Origin: Cupriavidus pauculus
GTDB lineage: Bacteria > Pseudomonadota > Gammaproteobacteria > Burkholderiales > Burkholderiaceae
Direction of reading: 5' to 3'
NCBI RefSeq assembly: GCF_008801835.1
Contig: NZ_VZOW01000035.1
Location: 1 to 59,889 of the forward strand
DNA length: 59,889 nt
Shown: piece by piece, positions 8,770 to 17,072 of the stretch
Layout of the letters: each line of letters begins with the position of its first letter
Position numbering within the stretch: position 1 is the stretch's first letter
Program-made: the position numbers and the translations under genes
Notes under the pieces: generated by a model
What the model saw: only the letters and a program-made list of their open reading frames with translations
Told to the model about the DNA's origin: nothing
Databases searched by the model: none

Positions 8770-10332
8770 TCAATGGCCGTGTTCGGCGCTGGATTTGCCA
8801 AGTTCGGCCTTCAGAACAAAACTGTTGGCGGCGGCGTAACGTGCGCCCGGCTTCAGGCCCTCGACAATCTCGATGACCTTGCCGTTTGTCCGGCCGACCT
8901 TCACCGGCTGCGGCACGAATCCACCTTGAACCGCGACAAAGACTACGCTCTCGCCATTGACGTCCTGGACGGCCTCGGTCTTCACCGCAACGGGCACCTC
9001 GACATCAGCACCGAATACGTCGACCGTGACGAAGAGACCCGGTCGCCAAGCCATCTGTGGATTGGTCAATGTTACGCGGGCCTTCGCCGTCCGCGTCTGC
9101 TCGCCCAGCAGCGAACCCACGTATGAAACGGTGCCATCTGCCTTCACATCGGACGATGCCGAATTGATCGACGCCTTTTCGCCGATGCGCACCCGCTCGA
9201 CATCCTTGGCAGACACCACGAACTCGGCCCAGACGGACGACAGATCCGACAGCGTGAACACGTTGGCGTTGTCCGCCACCGCTTCCCCAAGCGAGATATG
9301 CTTTTCAACGATCATGCCGTCGAACGGTGCGCGCAGCTCGTAGCGATTGAGTGCCGTCGAGCTGTTGCTGGCGCCAATGGCGGTCAGCTTCTGCTGCGCG
9401 TTCTGGACACTGATCTGCGCTTCCTGCAGCGCGTTGCGGGCGCTCAGATAATCTTGCTCCGCAGAGATCTTCTGTTCCCAGAGCTTCTTCTCGCGGTCAT
9501 AAGTGACACGCGCCAGATCCAGACGTTTCTGTGCTGCGAGCAGTTCGCTGCGCTGGTCAGAAAGTCCGGTGCTCGCGATGACCGCGAGAACCTGTCCCTT
9601 CTTAACCTGTTGCCCAATATTGGCCGGAACGCTCTCTACGACGCCAGCCAGTCGCGGCACCACGTGGGCTGTCTTGTCTTCGTTGAAACGGATTTCGCCG
9701 GGGAACTGGACGCCAGCCTGGACCTTTGCCGAGCCCGCGGTTTGAACCACTACCCCTGTCTTGGCCAGCTGGTCCGCTGTCAACTCAATCTTGCCTTCCT
9801 CTTTCGAGAGCCGCACGGCGAGTGGCGAAGACGAACCGGGCAAGGTCACATTTGCGGTCACGTCAAAGACATGGGGCTCGGCAACTGGCTGTTGGCTTTC
9901 CAGCGCGTCGCCAGACACCACGAACTTGAGCGCTTGAGACTCGCCCGTAGCCCGCACGAGCTGGCCTGTCGCTGCCACGCCATTTGCCACCGCCTTCCCA
10001 GACTTGCTAACCCAGAGCCGAATACGGGCCTCGCCCTTGGATTCGGCCGTGCCAATTTCGACGTCATAGCCATCACGCGAAAAGAGCGCGCCACCATTGG
10101 GGCCCTTCTTGACCTCGTGATGCTCGCCGTCGCCGTGTGACTTGTCATCCTTGTGGTCGGCTTCCGCCGCCTGCTTGCCATGGTGCTCGGTGTCGCCATG
10201 CCCCTTGGATTCCGAGTGCCCACCCTGCTCTTCCGGCGCAGAGCGCCCGCTCAGCAGAACGCCACCAGTCGCGACGCCGCCCACCAGTACGATGGCCGCA
10301 ATGGCAGCCTTTTGTTTGTTCGAAATAGCCAT
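8770..10332 (-). CDS. czcB: Membrane fusion protein CzcB
   Basis: Periplasmic adaptor linking CzcA to CzcC. An N-terminal membrane anchor (about residues 8-28) is followed by a His/Asp/Glu-rich segment (about 35-75, with several HGD and EHH clusters) that probably binds metal. Then come the barrel-sandwich and alpha-hairpin regions (coiled-coil around LAAQKRLDLARVTYDREKKLWEQ). 520 residues, the usual CzcB length. It lies 16 bp upstream of czcA and 17 bp downstream of czcC. Confidence 0.95.
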   Translation of the reverse strand: MAISNKQKAAIAAIVLVGGVATGGVLLSGRSAPEEQGGHSESKGHGDTEHHGKQAAEADHKDDKSHGDGEHHEVKKGPNGGALFSRDGYDVEIGTAESKGEARIRLWVSKSGKAVANGVAATGQLVRATGESQALKFVVSGDALESQQPVAEPHVFDVTANVTLPGSSSPLAVRLSKEEGKIELTADQLAKTGVVVQTAGSAKVQAGVQFPGEIRFNEDKTAHVVPRLAGVVESVPANIGQQVKKGQVLAVIASTGLSDQRSELLAAQKRLDLARVTYDREKKLWEQKISAEQDYLSARNALQEAQISVQNAQQKLTAIGASNSSTALNRYELRAPFDGMIVEKHISLGEAVADNANVFTLSDLSSVWAEFVVSAKDVERVRIGEKASINSASSDVKADGTVSYVGSLLGEQTRTAKARVTLTNPQMAWRPGLFVTVDVFGADVEVPVAVKTEAVQDVNGESVVFVAVQGGFVPQPVKVGRTNGKVIEIVEGLKPGARYAAANSFVLKAELGKSSAEHGH

Positions 10333-10349
10333 GTTTTATGAATCCCGTC

Positions 10350-11606
10350 TTAACGTCCCAGAATGCGATCGATCGTGGTCGCCGCCTGATAGGCTTGTCC
10401 AAGCACGCCGAGATAGCGGATGCGTGCCTGGAACAGCGTGCGCTGGGCATCCAGGACGTCCAGATAATTGAACTTGCCGGCCTCGAAGCCAATGGTCGCC
10501 GCGTTGAAGGCTTGCTCGGCGCCTGGCAAGACGGTCTGCTTCAGCGTTTGTGCCGAGGCGCGCGATACCGACAGCTGGTTCGATGCCATCAGGAGATTTC
10601 GGGTCAGGCTGATGCGATTGGCCAGATATTCATCCTGCGCCTTGTCCGCCTGGCGGATGGCCGAATACAAGTTGCCCTGATTCCGGTCAAAAATCGGCAA
10701 CGGGATCGCCACACCGATCACCGCCATGTTGCGGTTGGCTTCTGTATCTCGCTTGGCACCCAGACTGACTGTCAGATCCGGATACTGGCGGCTGCGCTCA
10801 ACGCCCACCAATGCCTGGCGGCGGTCAAGTTCAGCGCGGCTTGCGGCCACCAGCGGTGAGTTTTCCAGCTCCTTCTGAAGGAGTTCAGGCGCCGGCCTGG
10901 ATGGCAGCGCGTCCAGATTGCCCTGTGCTTCGGCAAACTGCGGCGATGCATTGCCCCACAACGCCGTCAACGCCTGACGGGCGGACTGCAGGCTCGCCGT
11001 TGCTTCGGCCAATTCAAGTTCGGCGTTGGCCTGTTCGACACGTGCCTTAGTTTCGTCAACCGGGGAGATCTTGCCGGCCGCGACGCGGCGTGAAGCGGCT
11101 TGCGCGCCCCGCGCAGCGATATCCGCGGAGCCAGTTGCCAGCTTGACGCGTTCCTGTGCGATCAAGACGGAAAAAAAGCTCTCGATTACCTGCGCCCGAA
11201 TGTCGCCGCGAACGCCAGCCAGCGTTGCCTGCGCCAGTTCGCGCGTCCTTTCCGCGGCATTGATACGAGCCGAGCGCTTGCCGCCCAGTTCGATCGGGAT
11301 ATTCATCTGGGCGGTGGATGTACGGGTGGATTTTCGCGTGTCCTCGACCAGCGTCTGGAGTTCCGGGTTCGGAATAACCCGGGCCTGCATGATCCCACCT
11401 TCTGTGGAATCGAGTTCCTTGGCGGCGGCGGACAGGTTGAAATTGCTTCCTGCCGCCAGCGACAACGCGGCCTCGAGGGTCAACGGTCCCGCCGCTTCCC
11501 TTGGGAAGACGGGCACCATGGACGTGCCGGTGTCAGATTGCGCTACGGCAAAGTTTGGGCTGAGAAATGCTACCGCCAGCCCGAGCGGCAGAAATAGTCT
11601 TCGCAT
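10350..11606 (-). CDS. czcC: Outer-membrane efflux protein CzcC
   Basis: TolC-like outer-membrane channel of the CzcCBA complex. It has a signal peptide (residues 1-22, ending AVA), two outer-membrane-efflux repeats with long helices, and the family segment IPIELGGKRSARINAAE. 418 residues, as for CzcC. First gene of the czcCBA unit; czcI lies 75 bp upstream. Confidence 0.94.
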   Translation of the reverse strand: MRRLFLPLGLAVAFLSPNFAVAQSDTGTSMVPVFPREAAGPLTLEAALSLAAGSNFNLSAAAKELDSTEGGIMQARVIPNPELQTLVEDTRKSTRTSTAQMNIPIELGGKRSARINAAERTRELAQATLAGVRGDIRAQVIESFFSVLIAQERVKLATGSADIAARGAQAASRRVAAGKISPVDETKARVEQANAELELAEATASLQSARQALTALWGNASPQFAEAQGNLDALPSRPAPELLQKELENSPLVAASRAELDRRQALVGVERSRQYPDLTVSLGAKRDTEANRNMAVIGVAIPLPIFDRNQGNLYSAIRQADKAQDEYLANRISLTRNLLMASNQLSVSRASAQTLKQTVLPGAEQAFNAATIGFEAGKFNYLDVLDAQRTLFQARIRYLGVLGQAYQAATTIDRILGR

Positions 11607-11681
11607 CGAATTGCACCAAGGTATTTGACCAGGAGAATTCGGCGAGAAACGATAGGAGAAAAAGAGTCGTCGTCTCGCCGA

Positions 11682-12029
11682 TCAAGCGAGACGCTGCCAC
11701 TGAGGACGGTCGGGAGCCCTGGCATTCAGAGACGAGAACTCGGACGCATGCTGCGTATCGGTCACTTCGACCCGATTAGCTATCAAGACGTCCTGCGTCT
11801 GTCCATACACAAACGGGAGGGAGACCAGATGGCACACCCCGCAGTCTGTATCCACGAATGGCTTTTTCTCGGCATCCGTTTTACCTTCCGGCTGCTGATG
11901 ACGATGCTCGTGGTGCCCAAGGTGCCAAGTGGCCGTGGCTTTCTCGTGCTGACAATAGCGTGCCGCTGCCGCCCAGGAAAACTGGAACGGCAAAATGAGC
12001 AGCACGAAGATCAGAACGAAACGTCGCAT
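11682..12029 (-). CDS. czcI: CzcI regulator-like small protein
   Basis: 115 residues with a signal peptide or membrane helix (residues 1-21), a His-rich stretch (ARYCQHEKATATWHLGHHEH) and a second metal-ligand-like motif TDCGVCHL. CzcI is a small protein encoded just before czcC and implicated in control of czc expression. Position, length and His/Cys content fit. A GTAAT-N6-TTAAT box lies about 85 bp upstream. Confidence 0.88.
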   Translation of the reverse strand: MRRFVLIFVLLILPFQFSWAAAARYCQHEKATATWHLGHHEHRHQQPEGKTDAEKKPFVDTDCGVCHLVSLPFVYGQTQDVLIANRVEVTDTQHASEFSSLNARAPDRPQWQRLA

Positions 12030-12114
12030 TCCTTGGGGAGACTGTGCGGGAGGCTTGGGTTGATGCTAACGGCTGGGCCGTGGTCGAAGTTTACATGAAT
12101 CCTCGATCATCAGC

Positions 12115-12130
12115 ATTAAGAGCAGATTAC
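12115..12130 (-). promoter_or_regulatory. Putative CzcR-type box upstream of czcI
   Basis: On the minus strand GTAAT CTGCTC TTAAT. Same half-sites and 6-bp gap as the motifs at 1263 and 13113. Oriented towards czcI-czcCBA, with a weak TGTAAA -10 candidate about 20 bp downstream. Confidence 0.45.
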
Positions 12131-12132
12131 GA

Positions 12133-12342
12133 TTATCGCTTTCGCCTGCTCGTTTTGGGGTGCCGCTTTCGCCCCTCATCAGTCTTACGCTTGGGGGCGG
12201 GCCCATGCTTCCACCGCAAATAGACAGCGAACCCCACATACAGGACGATCAGGCCGACGAGCATCACGAGCATGCTCTCGACGACAGAATCGGAGACGTG
12301 AGCGTAGTGCATGGCTGTACGTGTATGCGGAGTTGCCCGCAT
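12133..12342 (-). CDS. Small single-pass membrane protein coupled to czcN
   Basis: 69 residues, or 59 from an internal Met at codon 11. One hydrophobic helix (about residues 22-44, SMLVMLVGLIVLYVGFAVYL) is followed by a strongly basic tail rich in Lys and Arg. The start ATG overlaps the czcN stop (TGATG), suggesting translational coupling. I do not recognise the family. The basic tail after one helix is the shape of an inner-membrane accessory peptide. It lies between czcN and czcI. Confidence 0.6.
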   Translation of the reverse strand: MRATPHTRTAMHYAHVSDSVVESMLVMLVGLIVLYVGFAVYLRWKHGPAPKRKTDEGRKRHPKTSRRKR

Positions 12343-12992
12343 CAGGCAAGCGTCACGACCGCCCGGAGGACGCCGGCGTCATGGAACAGATCAAACGACT
12401 CCACGACCACCGACAGGCCGAGAAACCAGACCGAGTCCGCAATATTGCGTTGAAAGGAAGACACATGGACCGTCCATGTCGACTCCCCCCTATACAGCGA
12501 CAGACGGGGAAAGAACGCTGGTGTACGGCGTGCGTATTCGGCGAATTCCGGGAAGGCGGAAGCCAGAAAGCGGTCTTCAGTCCGAATCACTGCCGGGTAC
12601 ATGAGCGCAAATGCGAGCGCCAGGACTGCGGTAACCGCCAGCGACTCGGTCATCGCCCCTAGTCCGAGAATGCCTAGCAAGTTGCAGACATAGAGCGGAT
12701 GGCGACACAGTGAATAAGGGCCCGAGGTCACCAAGGTATTGTTCTTGCGCCCGGAAATGTACAACGCGCACCAGAGCCGCCCGACCGTGGCCAGGCTCAC
12801 CCCCAACATCCCCAGCGTCAGCAGCAGCGGCGACACCCAGGTACCGTCCCACCGGGAATGGCCAAAGAGCAGGCTTGCCAGGACAAACGTTACGACAACC
12901 CGCCAAACGCCAATGCGGTGGCGTGTCAGGAAATTGTCCAGCGCCCTCGAGAGACCAGCGGGGTGGGACGGGGAGATAGAAGAATCGGTCAT
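12342..12992 (-). CDS. czcN: CzcN, isoprenylcysteine methyltransferase-like membrane protein
   Basis: 216 residues from the ATG at 12992 (MTDSSISPSHPAG), the length I recall for CzcN. Several hydrophobic helices are present, with the ICMT/PEMT-like motif SGPYSLCRHPLYVCNLLG in the middle and a terminal TEDRFLASAFPEFAEYARR, typical of membrane methyltransferases that bind S-adenosylmethionine. Its role in metal resistance is not settled. The frame extends upstream to 13163, but that part looks non-coding and contains the putative regulator box. Confidence 0.87.
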   Translation of the reverse strand: MTDSSISPSHPAGLSRALDNFLTRHRIGVWRVVVTFVLASLLFGHSRWDGTWVSPLLLTLGMLGVSLATVGRLWCALYISGRKNNTLVTSGPYSLCRHPLYVCNLLGILGLGAMTESLAVTAVLALAFALMYPAVIRTEDRFLASAFPEFAEYARRTPAFFPRLSLYRGESTWTVHVSSFQRNIADSVWFLGLSVVVESFDLFHDAGVLRAVVTLA

Positions 12993-13112
12993 GCGGTTCG
13001 GGGGCTGGAGGAGAATGTCGCGCACTTCGAGTGGACACACTGGCGCGAAAACGAGCACTAATGGCCGGCATTCTAAGGTTGCCCTTCCGTTGTCAGGCTT
13101 TATTGCCGAAAT

Positions 13113-13128
13113 GTAATACGTTGTTAAT
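13113..13128. promoter_or_regulatory. Putative metal-regulator box between czcN and mgtC-like gene
   Basis: GTAAT ACGTTG TTAAT on the plus strand, lying in the 250-bp divergent region between czcN and the mgtC-like gene. It could serve either one; the direct-repeat orientation points to the mgtC-like gene. Confidence 0.45.
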
Positions 13129-13242
13129 CTTGCCCCCCAGGCCAGCGAATCTGGTTGTGTCATAGCTCGGCAATCTGACAGTCATCTTCTGGGACATAGA
13201 CTGTCTTGGCCATTTTCAGCACACACCCAGAGACGCCCCGCA

Positions 13243-13701
13243 ATGAACGACATCATCCGCACATTGGGCTCGGAATTCTCCGATCTCGCTAATGCTGCCG
13301 AGGCGGTACGCGCCGTCGTTCGAATGACCGTCTCTATCGTTTTGGGGGGCTTGCTGGGGTACGAGCGGGAGAGCTCGGGAAAATCCGCAGGCGTGCGCAC
13401 TCACATGCTCGTCGCACTGGGGGCATGCGTTTTTGTCGTGGTTCCCCTCCAGGCGGGCGTGCAGCTTGCCGACATGAGCCGCGTGCTTCAGGGTCTCACG
13501 TCAGGCATCGGATTCCTTTGTGCAGGGGCGATCCTAAAGCCGGACAATGAGACACATGTCAGGGGGCTCACAACTGCCGCGAGCATCTGGATTGCTGCCG
13601 CGATCGGCGTGGCCGCCGGCATGGGCCATGCGGTGACGGCCATCGTCGCGACTGCCTTCGCACTCATCGTGCTCAGAATCCTTCAAATGTCGAAGAAGTA
13701 A
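13243..13701 (+). CDS. MgtC/SapB-family membrane protein
   Basis: 152 residues with four predicted membrane helices. The family core is clear: VSIVLGGLLGYERESSGKSAGVRTHMLVALGA, then GIGFLCAGAILKPDNETHVRGLTTAASIWIAAAIGVAAGMG. Only the membrane part is present; the C-terminal ACT-like domain of Salmonella MgtC is absent, as in many short homologues. The family is tied to Mg homeostasis or F-ATPase modulation in pathogens. Its position divergent from czcN, with a shared putative operator, suggests a link to metal stress here. Confidence 0.88.
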   Translation: MNDIIRTLGSEFSDLANAAEAVRAVVRMTVSIVLGGLLGYERESSGKSAGVRTHMLVALGACVFVVVPLQAGVQLADMSRVLQGLTSGIGFLCAGAILKPDNETHVRGLTTAASIWIAAAIGVAAGMGHAVTAIVATAFALIVLRILQMSKK

Positions 13702-13809
13702 GACTCCCACTCCTCCCAAGCCACGTGCAGCGCGAATGCGCCGACTTCAGGTTTCGGCCAGCATTTCCCAAACGTATGTGCCCGCCTAACAGTACGCAAA
13801 CTCCATTGC

Positions 13810-14607
13810 ATGAGAATTTACCTGGATTACAGCCTCTTTGCGCACCTTCACGAGGGCACGAACCCGGCTCTGCACGCCAAAATGGGCGCGCTGTCCGATC
13901 GACATAAATTTCCTTACAGCCCGACGCACATGGAAGAGATTGCCTCGTGGCTCGCAAGACCTTCGGATACTCCCCCGCTCGATCGGTTAGCGGCCGCTTT
14001 CTGCAAAATAGACGATGTTTCTCGAATTAGCCGGAACGTGCAATTGTCTCCGACGACGTTAGGCCCGATGGTTACGAAAGAAGAACAGCCTCTCGAGTGC
14101 TTTCTTCGGGTCATGCGGCACTATCGCAAAGAGCCGGTTGTCGAGAAGAACGATTGGTATACGCGGGATTTCGTAAAGAAGACCAACGTTGGCGGAGATC
14201 TGGCAAACCAGATGTCCAACCAACCAAGCGAGTTCCTGGCCAGTCCGGAGGACCGAGAGAACCTCCGGTTAGAACTGCTTCTTCGAAGTGATCTGCCGCT
14301 GATATGCAGGGCCCATGGCGTCAACGACATCTACTGGCCCACGATTTCCTACCATTTCCCCGTGCTCCAGCGCGCAATCGAACTCACCATGGGCTTCTTG
14401 GAAGAGACGTCATATTTGCCTGAGCAAATCAGACAGTCACGCTCTCTCGAGCATGACGTGGCCCACAGCATTTATGCCAGCGGCTGCGAGCAGTTCGTCA
14501 CCAATGACAAGCGCCTTTATGACAAGGCGAGGGTAACCTACACGTACCTGAGCATCCCCACGGAGGTGTTGATGCTTGAGGATTTCGTTAGCAGAGACTA
14601 TGCATGA
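13810..14607 (+). CDS. PIN-like domain protein
   Basis: 265 residues. The N-terminus (MRIYLDYSLFAHL) has the first-strand Asp of PIN nucleases. The C-terminal block EHDVAHSIYASGCEQFVTND followed by KRLYDKA matches the PIN pattern with acidic and TND motifs near the end of the fold. The middle (about residues 60-200) is long and I do not recognise it. PIN proteins are Mg-dependent ribonucleases, often toxins, but no small antitoxin gene is next to it. It stands alone between the mgtC-like gene and the phosphatase cluster, and its coding sequence looks less GC-rich than its neighbours. Function not assigned. Confidence 0.6.
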   Translation: MRIYLDYSLFAHLHEGTNPALHAKMGALSDRHKFPYSPTHMEEIASWLARPSDTPPLDRLAAAFCKIDDVSRISRNVQLSPTTLGPMVTKEEQPLECFLRVMRHYRKEPVVEKNDWYTRDFVKKTNVGGDLANQMSNQPSEFLASPEDRENLRLELLLRSDLPLICRAHGVNDIYWPTISYHFPVLQRAIELTMGFLEETSYLPEQIRQSRSLEHDVAHSIYASGCEQFVTNDKRLYDKARVTYTYLSIPTEVLMLEDFVSRDYA

Positions 14608-14698
14608 AGCCTCGCGGTCGATTTTGCGAGGTACTTGGGCGGCCGCACTCGTGCGTAGCGCCGGCCCCAGATAGTCATCACAGGAAATCGGTGATCCC

Positions 14699-14737
14699 AA
14701 AAAAAGATCCCTTGCTATATGCCGCTCACAAGGGATC
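14699..14737 (-). terminator. Terminator after the alkaline phosphatase operon
   Basis: Stem GATCCCTTG / CAAGGGATC with a 14-nt loop. On the minus strand it is followed by a run of seven T residues, about 110 bp downstream of the last gene of the operon. Confidence 0.8.
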
Positions 14738-14848
14738 GAAGCTCTTCGCTTACGAGACCGCGACGCTTTTGCGGTTCCGGGCGTAGAGCGGGATGCCAAA
14801 GCCCTGGCCCCAGTCACGAAGGGTCGTACCGTCGACTGCCCCGGAGTA

Positions 14849-15553
14849 TCAGTCCAGCAGGTCGGAATACTCGCCCTGCGAATACTTGCGGGCGCGCTCC
14901 CATGGCGCCGAGGCGGGCAGTGTCACGCGGCTGACCCGCGTCATCTTGCTCTGGGTGCCGTCCATGCTGCGTGACTGCACCACACGCGGATACTGGTTCG
15001 CCACGTCCCATTGCACCGTCAGCCGGTCGTTGCCGCGGCGTGCGCTATAGACCTGCACGCCATCGCGCACCGGGCCTTCGGCCTTCATGGTCTTGAGCAA
15101 GGCCGGATCGAGCAGATGGCGCGCCGCAGGCCACGATCCATCAAATCCGACATTGCCGTAGTCCCCCTGGCCGACTTCGAACGTGCGGCGCTTCTCGTCG
15201 CTGACGAGCCGTACCAGCAGCTTTCCGTCGGGCTGGCGCGCGATCCAGCGGGCCGCCGTGGCGGTGTCAAGGTGCTTGTGGCCGTTCTCCACTTTCTCGC
15301 CGGCATGATGCTTATGCTGGACAGCCGCGGGAATCTCGCGCTCGATCCAGACAGCATCGCCACTTCGGTAGACCTGCTCGTTGAAGGCGATATCACGCTT
15401 GACACCGTCGTTGCCGAGCACCGACAACTCATGCTGTACGCGCAGGGCCAGCGGCGCCGTGTCGGCCGTGCTGGCGGCACCGGCAGCACCAGCGATGGAC
15501 GTGGCGCCCGCCGCGAGCGACGCCAACAGGAAGGTCTGAATGAAATGCTTCAT
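14849..15553 (-). CDS. Secreted protein of unknown function next to alkaline phosphatases
   Basis: 234 residues from the ATG at 15553 (MKHFIQTFLLASLAAG), with a clear Sec signal peptide of about 25-28 residues. The mature part is soluble and has a His-rich stretch around HKHHAGEKVENGHKHLD. I do not recognise a family. It is the third gene of a minus-strand unit with two alkaline phosphatases (about 90 bp after the second), so it may be an accessory periplasmic protein of phosphate scavenging. Confidence 0.7.
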   Translation of the reverse strand: MKHFIQTFLLASLAAGATSIAGAAGAASTADTAPLALRVQHELSVLGNDGVKRDIAFNEQVYRSGDAVWIEREIPAAVQHKHHAGEKVENGHKHLDTATAARWIARQPDGKLLVRLVSDEKRRTFEVGQGDYGNVGFDGSWPAARHLLDPALLKTMKAEGPVRDGVQVYSARRGNDRLTVQWDVANQYPRVVQSRSMDGTQSKMTRVSRVTLPASAPWERARKYSQGEYSDLLD

Positions 15554-15642
15554 GGGTATGACGGGAACGATAGAGACATTGCAACGACGATGCGCGCGCA
15601 CCGGTAACCAATGCGCGCGCATTCTGGGCGACAAGACCCGGC

Positions 15643-17043
15643 TTACAGACCGGCCGCCGACTTCACAACACCAAATACCTTGGTGTTATCGAGCGTGCCT
15701 TTCAGTGGCGCACTGCCAGGCCCGGTCGAGAACAACATGACGTCGCCGCCACCGTGCGTTTCCGAACCCGGGGTACCCAGGTTCACACCCACTTCCTGCA
15801 GGTAACCGTCGGCGGTCGTGTCCACCAGCGACGGGTCGTCGCGTGTAGCCTTGCGCGGCGTACCGCCGTTGCCGAACACCAGCGTCGTGTACGGCATGCC
15901 GTCGGCCGCCTTGGCGGTCTGCTTCGTCTTGTAATCCGTGGCAGTGGCCAGGATCGGGTTGCCACGGTGAGAGTAGCCGTTGATGGTCATCGTGTGGTCA
16001 TGGTCAGCCGTGACCACAATGATCGTGTTCGACAGGTCCACCAGCGACAGCGCACGCTTGATGGCGTCATCGAAGGCAATGGTGTCTTCCAGCGCACGCT
16101 TGGCATTGGTGCCGTGCAGCGCGTGGTCGATACGTCCGCCTTCCACCATCAGGAAGTAGCCGTTGCTATTCTTCGACAGCAGTTCGATGGCCTTGGCCGT
16201 CATATCTGACAGGCTAGGCTGCGTGGCACCCTGACCCCGGCCCGCCACACGGTCGATTTCGTACTCGAGATGGCTTGTCGAACTAAACAGGCCGATCAGC
16301 TTGGTCCCGTTGGCCTGCGCCATCTCGTCACGGGTCGCCGCAACGGTGTAGCCCTTTGCCGCCATTTCCGTCAACAGATTGCGGCCATCGAAACGGCCAC
16401 GCGTATTGGTGGTGGCGTCGTACGGCGTCCAGTGGTTGCGGCCGCCGCCCATCAGCACATCCACACCATCGCCAAGCGCGGTGTTGAAGCCCACGCCACC
16501 CGGCACAGCCTGGGCCGCGATATGGTATTGCGCATCGCGGTGGCAGATATGGGAGTACGTGGCGGCGGGCGTGGCGTGCGTCAGTTCCGTCGTGGTGATC
16601 GCGCCGGTGGCCTTGCCCTTGGCCTTGGCCAACTCCAACAGCGTTGGTACGGACGTGCCGTTAGTCGGGGCGCAGTTATTGATCGTGCGGTTGCCGTTGA
16701 CGTCGGCGCTCGGGGCGGTGGCCACCGTGTTGGCCGACATCGAGATGACCTCGTTGTTCATCTTCACGCCGGTCATGTAGGCCGCCATCGACGGTGCGCT
16801 GTCGGTAGTCTGCGCGTCGTTCGAGAACGTCTTGATGCGGGCGGTGCGGCGCAGCGATTCCATCGTCAGCCGGCCCGATTCACCGTACTTGTAGATGCGC
16901 GATGCGGTGACCGTGGCGGGGCCCATGCCGTCGCCCAGGAAGAAGATAACGTTCTTGGCCTCGCCCGCGGCGTGCGCCGGCAGGGACAGGCATGCGCTGG
17001 CGGCAGCGGCGGCCAGCAGACCGATACGGGTCGTGATTTTCAT
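15643..17043 (-). CDS. Alkaline phosphatase (PhoA family), periplasmic
   Basis: Hydrolyses phosphomonoesters in the periplasm. 466 residues: signal peptide 1-26 (SLPAHA), metal-ligand motif FFLGDGMG (about 35-41), nucleophile Ser82 in TTDSAPSMAAYMTG, and metal-site motifs EGGRIDHALHG, VTADHDHT and ETHGGGDVMLF. This is the full set of Zn2Mg ligands. Very similar in layout to the next gene, so the pair is a tandem duplication. No unambiguous Pho box was found. Confidence 0.93.
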   Translation of the reverse strand: MKITTRIGLLAAAAASACLSLPAHAAGEAKNVIFFLGDGMGPATVTASRIYKYGESGRLTMESLRRTARIKTFSNDAQTTDSAPSMAAYMTGVKMNNEVISMSANTVATAPSADVNGNRTINNCAPTNGTSVPTLLELAKAKGKATGAITTTELTHATPAATYSHICHRDAQYHIAAQAVPGGVGFNTALGDGVDVLMGGGRNHWTPYDATTNTRGRFDGRNLLTEMAAKGYTVAATRDEMAQANGTKLIGLFSSTSHLEYEIDRVAGRGQGATQPSLSDMTAKAIELLSKNSNGYFLMVEGGRIDHALHGTNAKRALEDTIAFDDAIKRALSLVDLSNTIIVVTADHDHTMTINGYSHRGNPILATATDYKTKQTAKAADGMPYTTLVFGNGGTPRKATRDDPSLVDTTADGYLQEVGVNLGTPGSETHGGGDVMLFSTGPGSAPLKGTLDNTKVFGVVKSAAGL

Positions 17044-17072
17044 GGTCGGTATTCCGTTCTGGTTGCTGGGGC

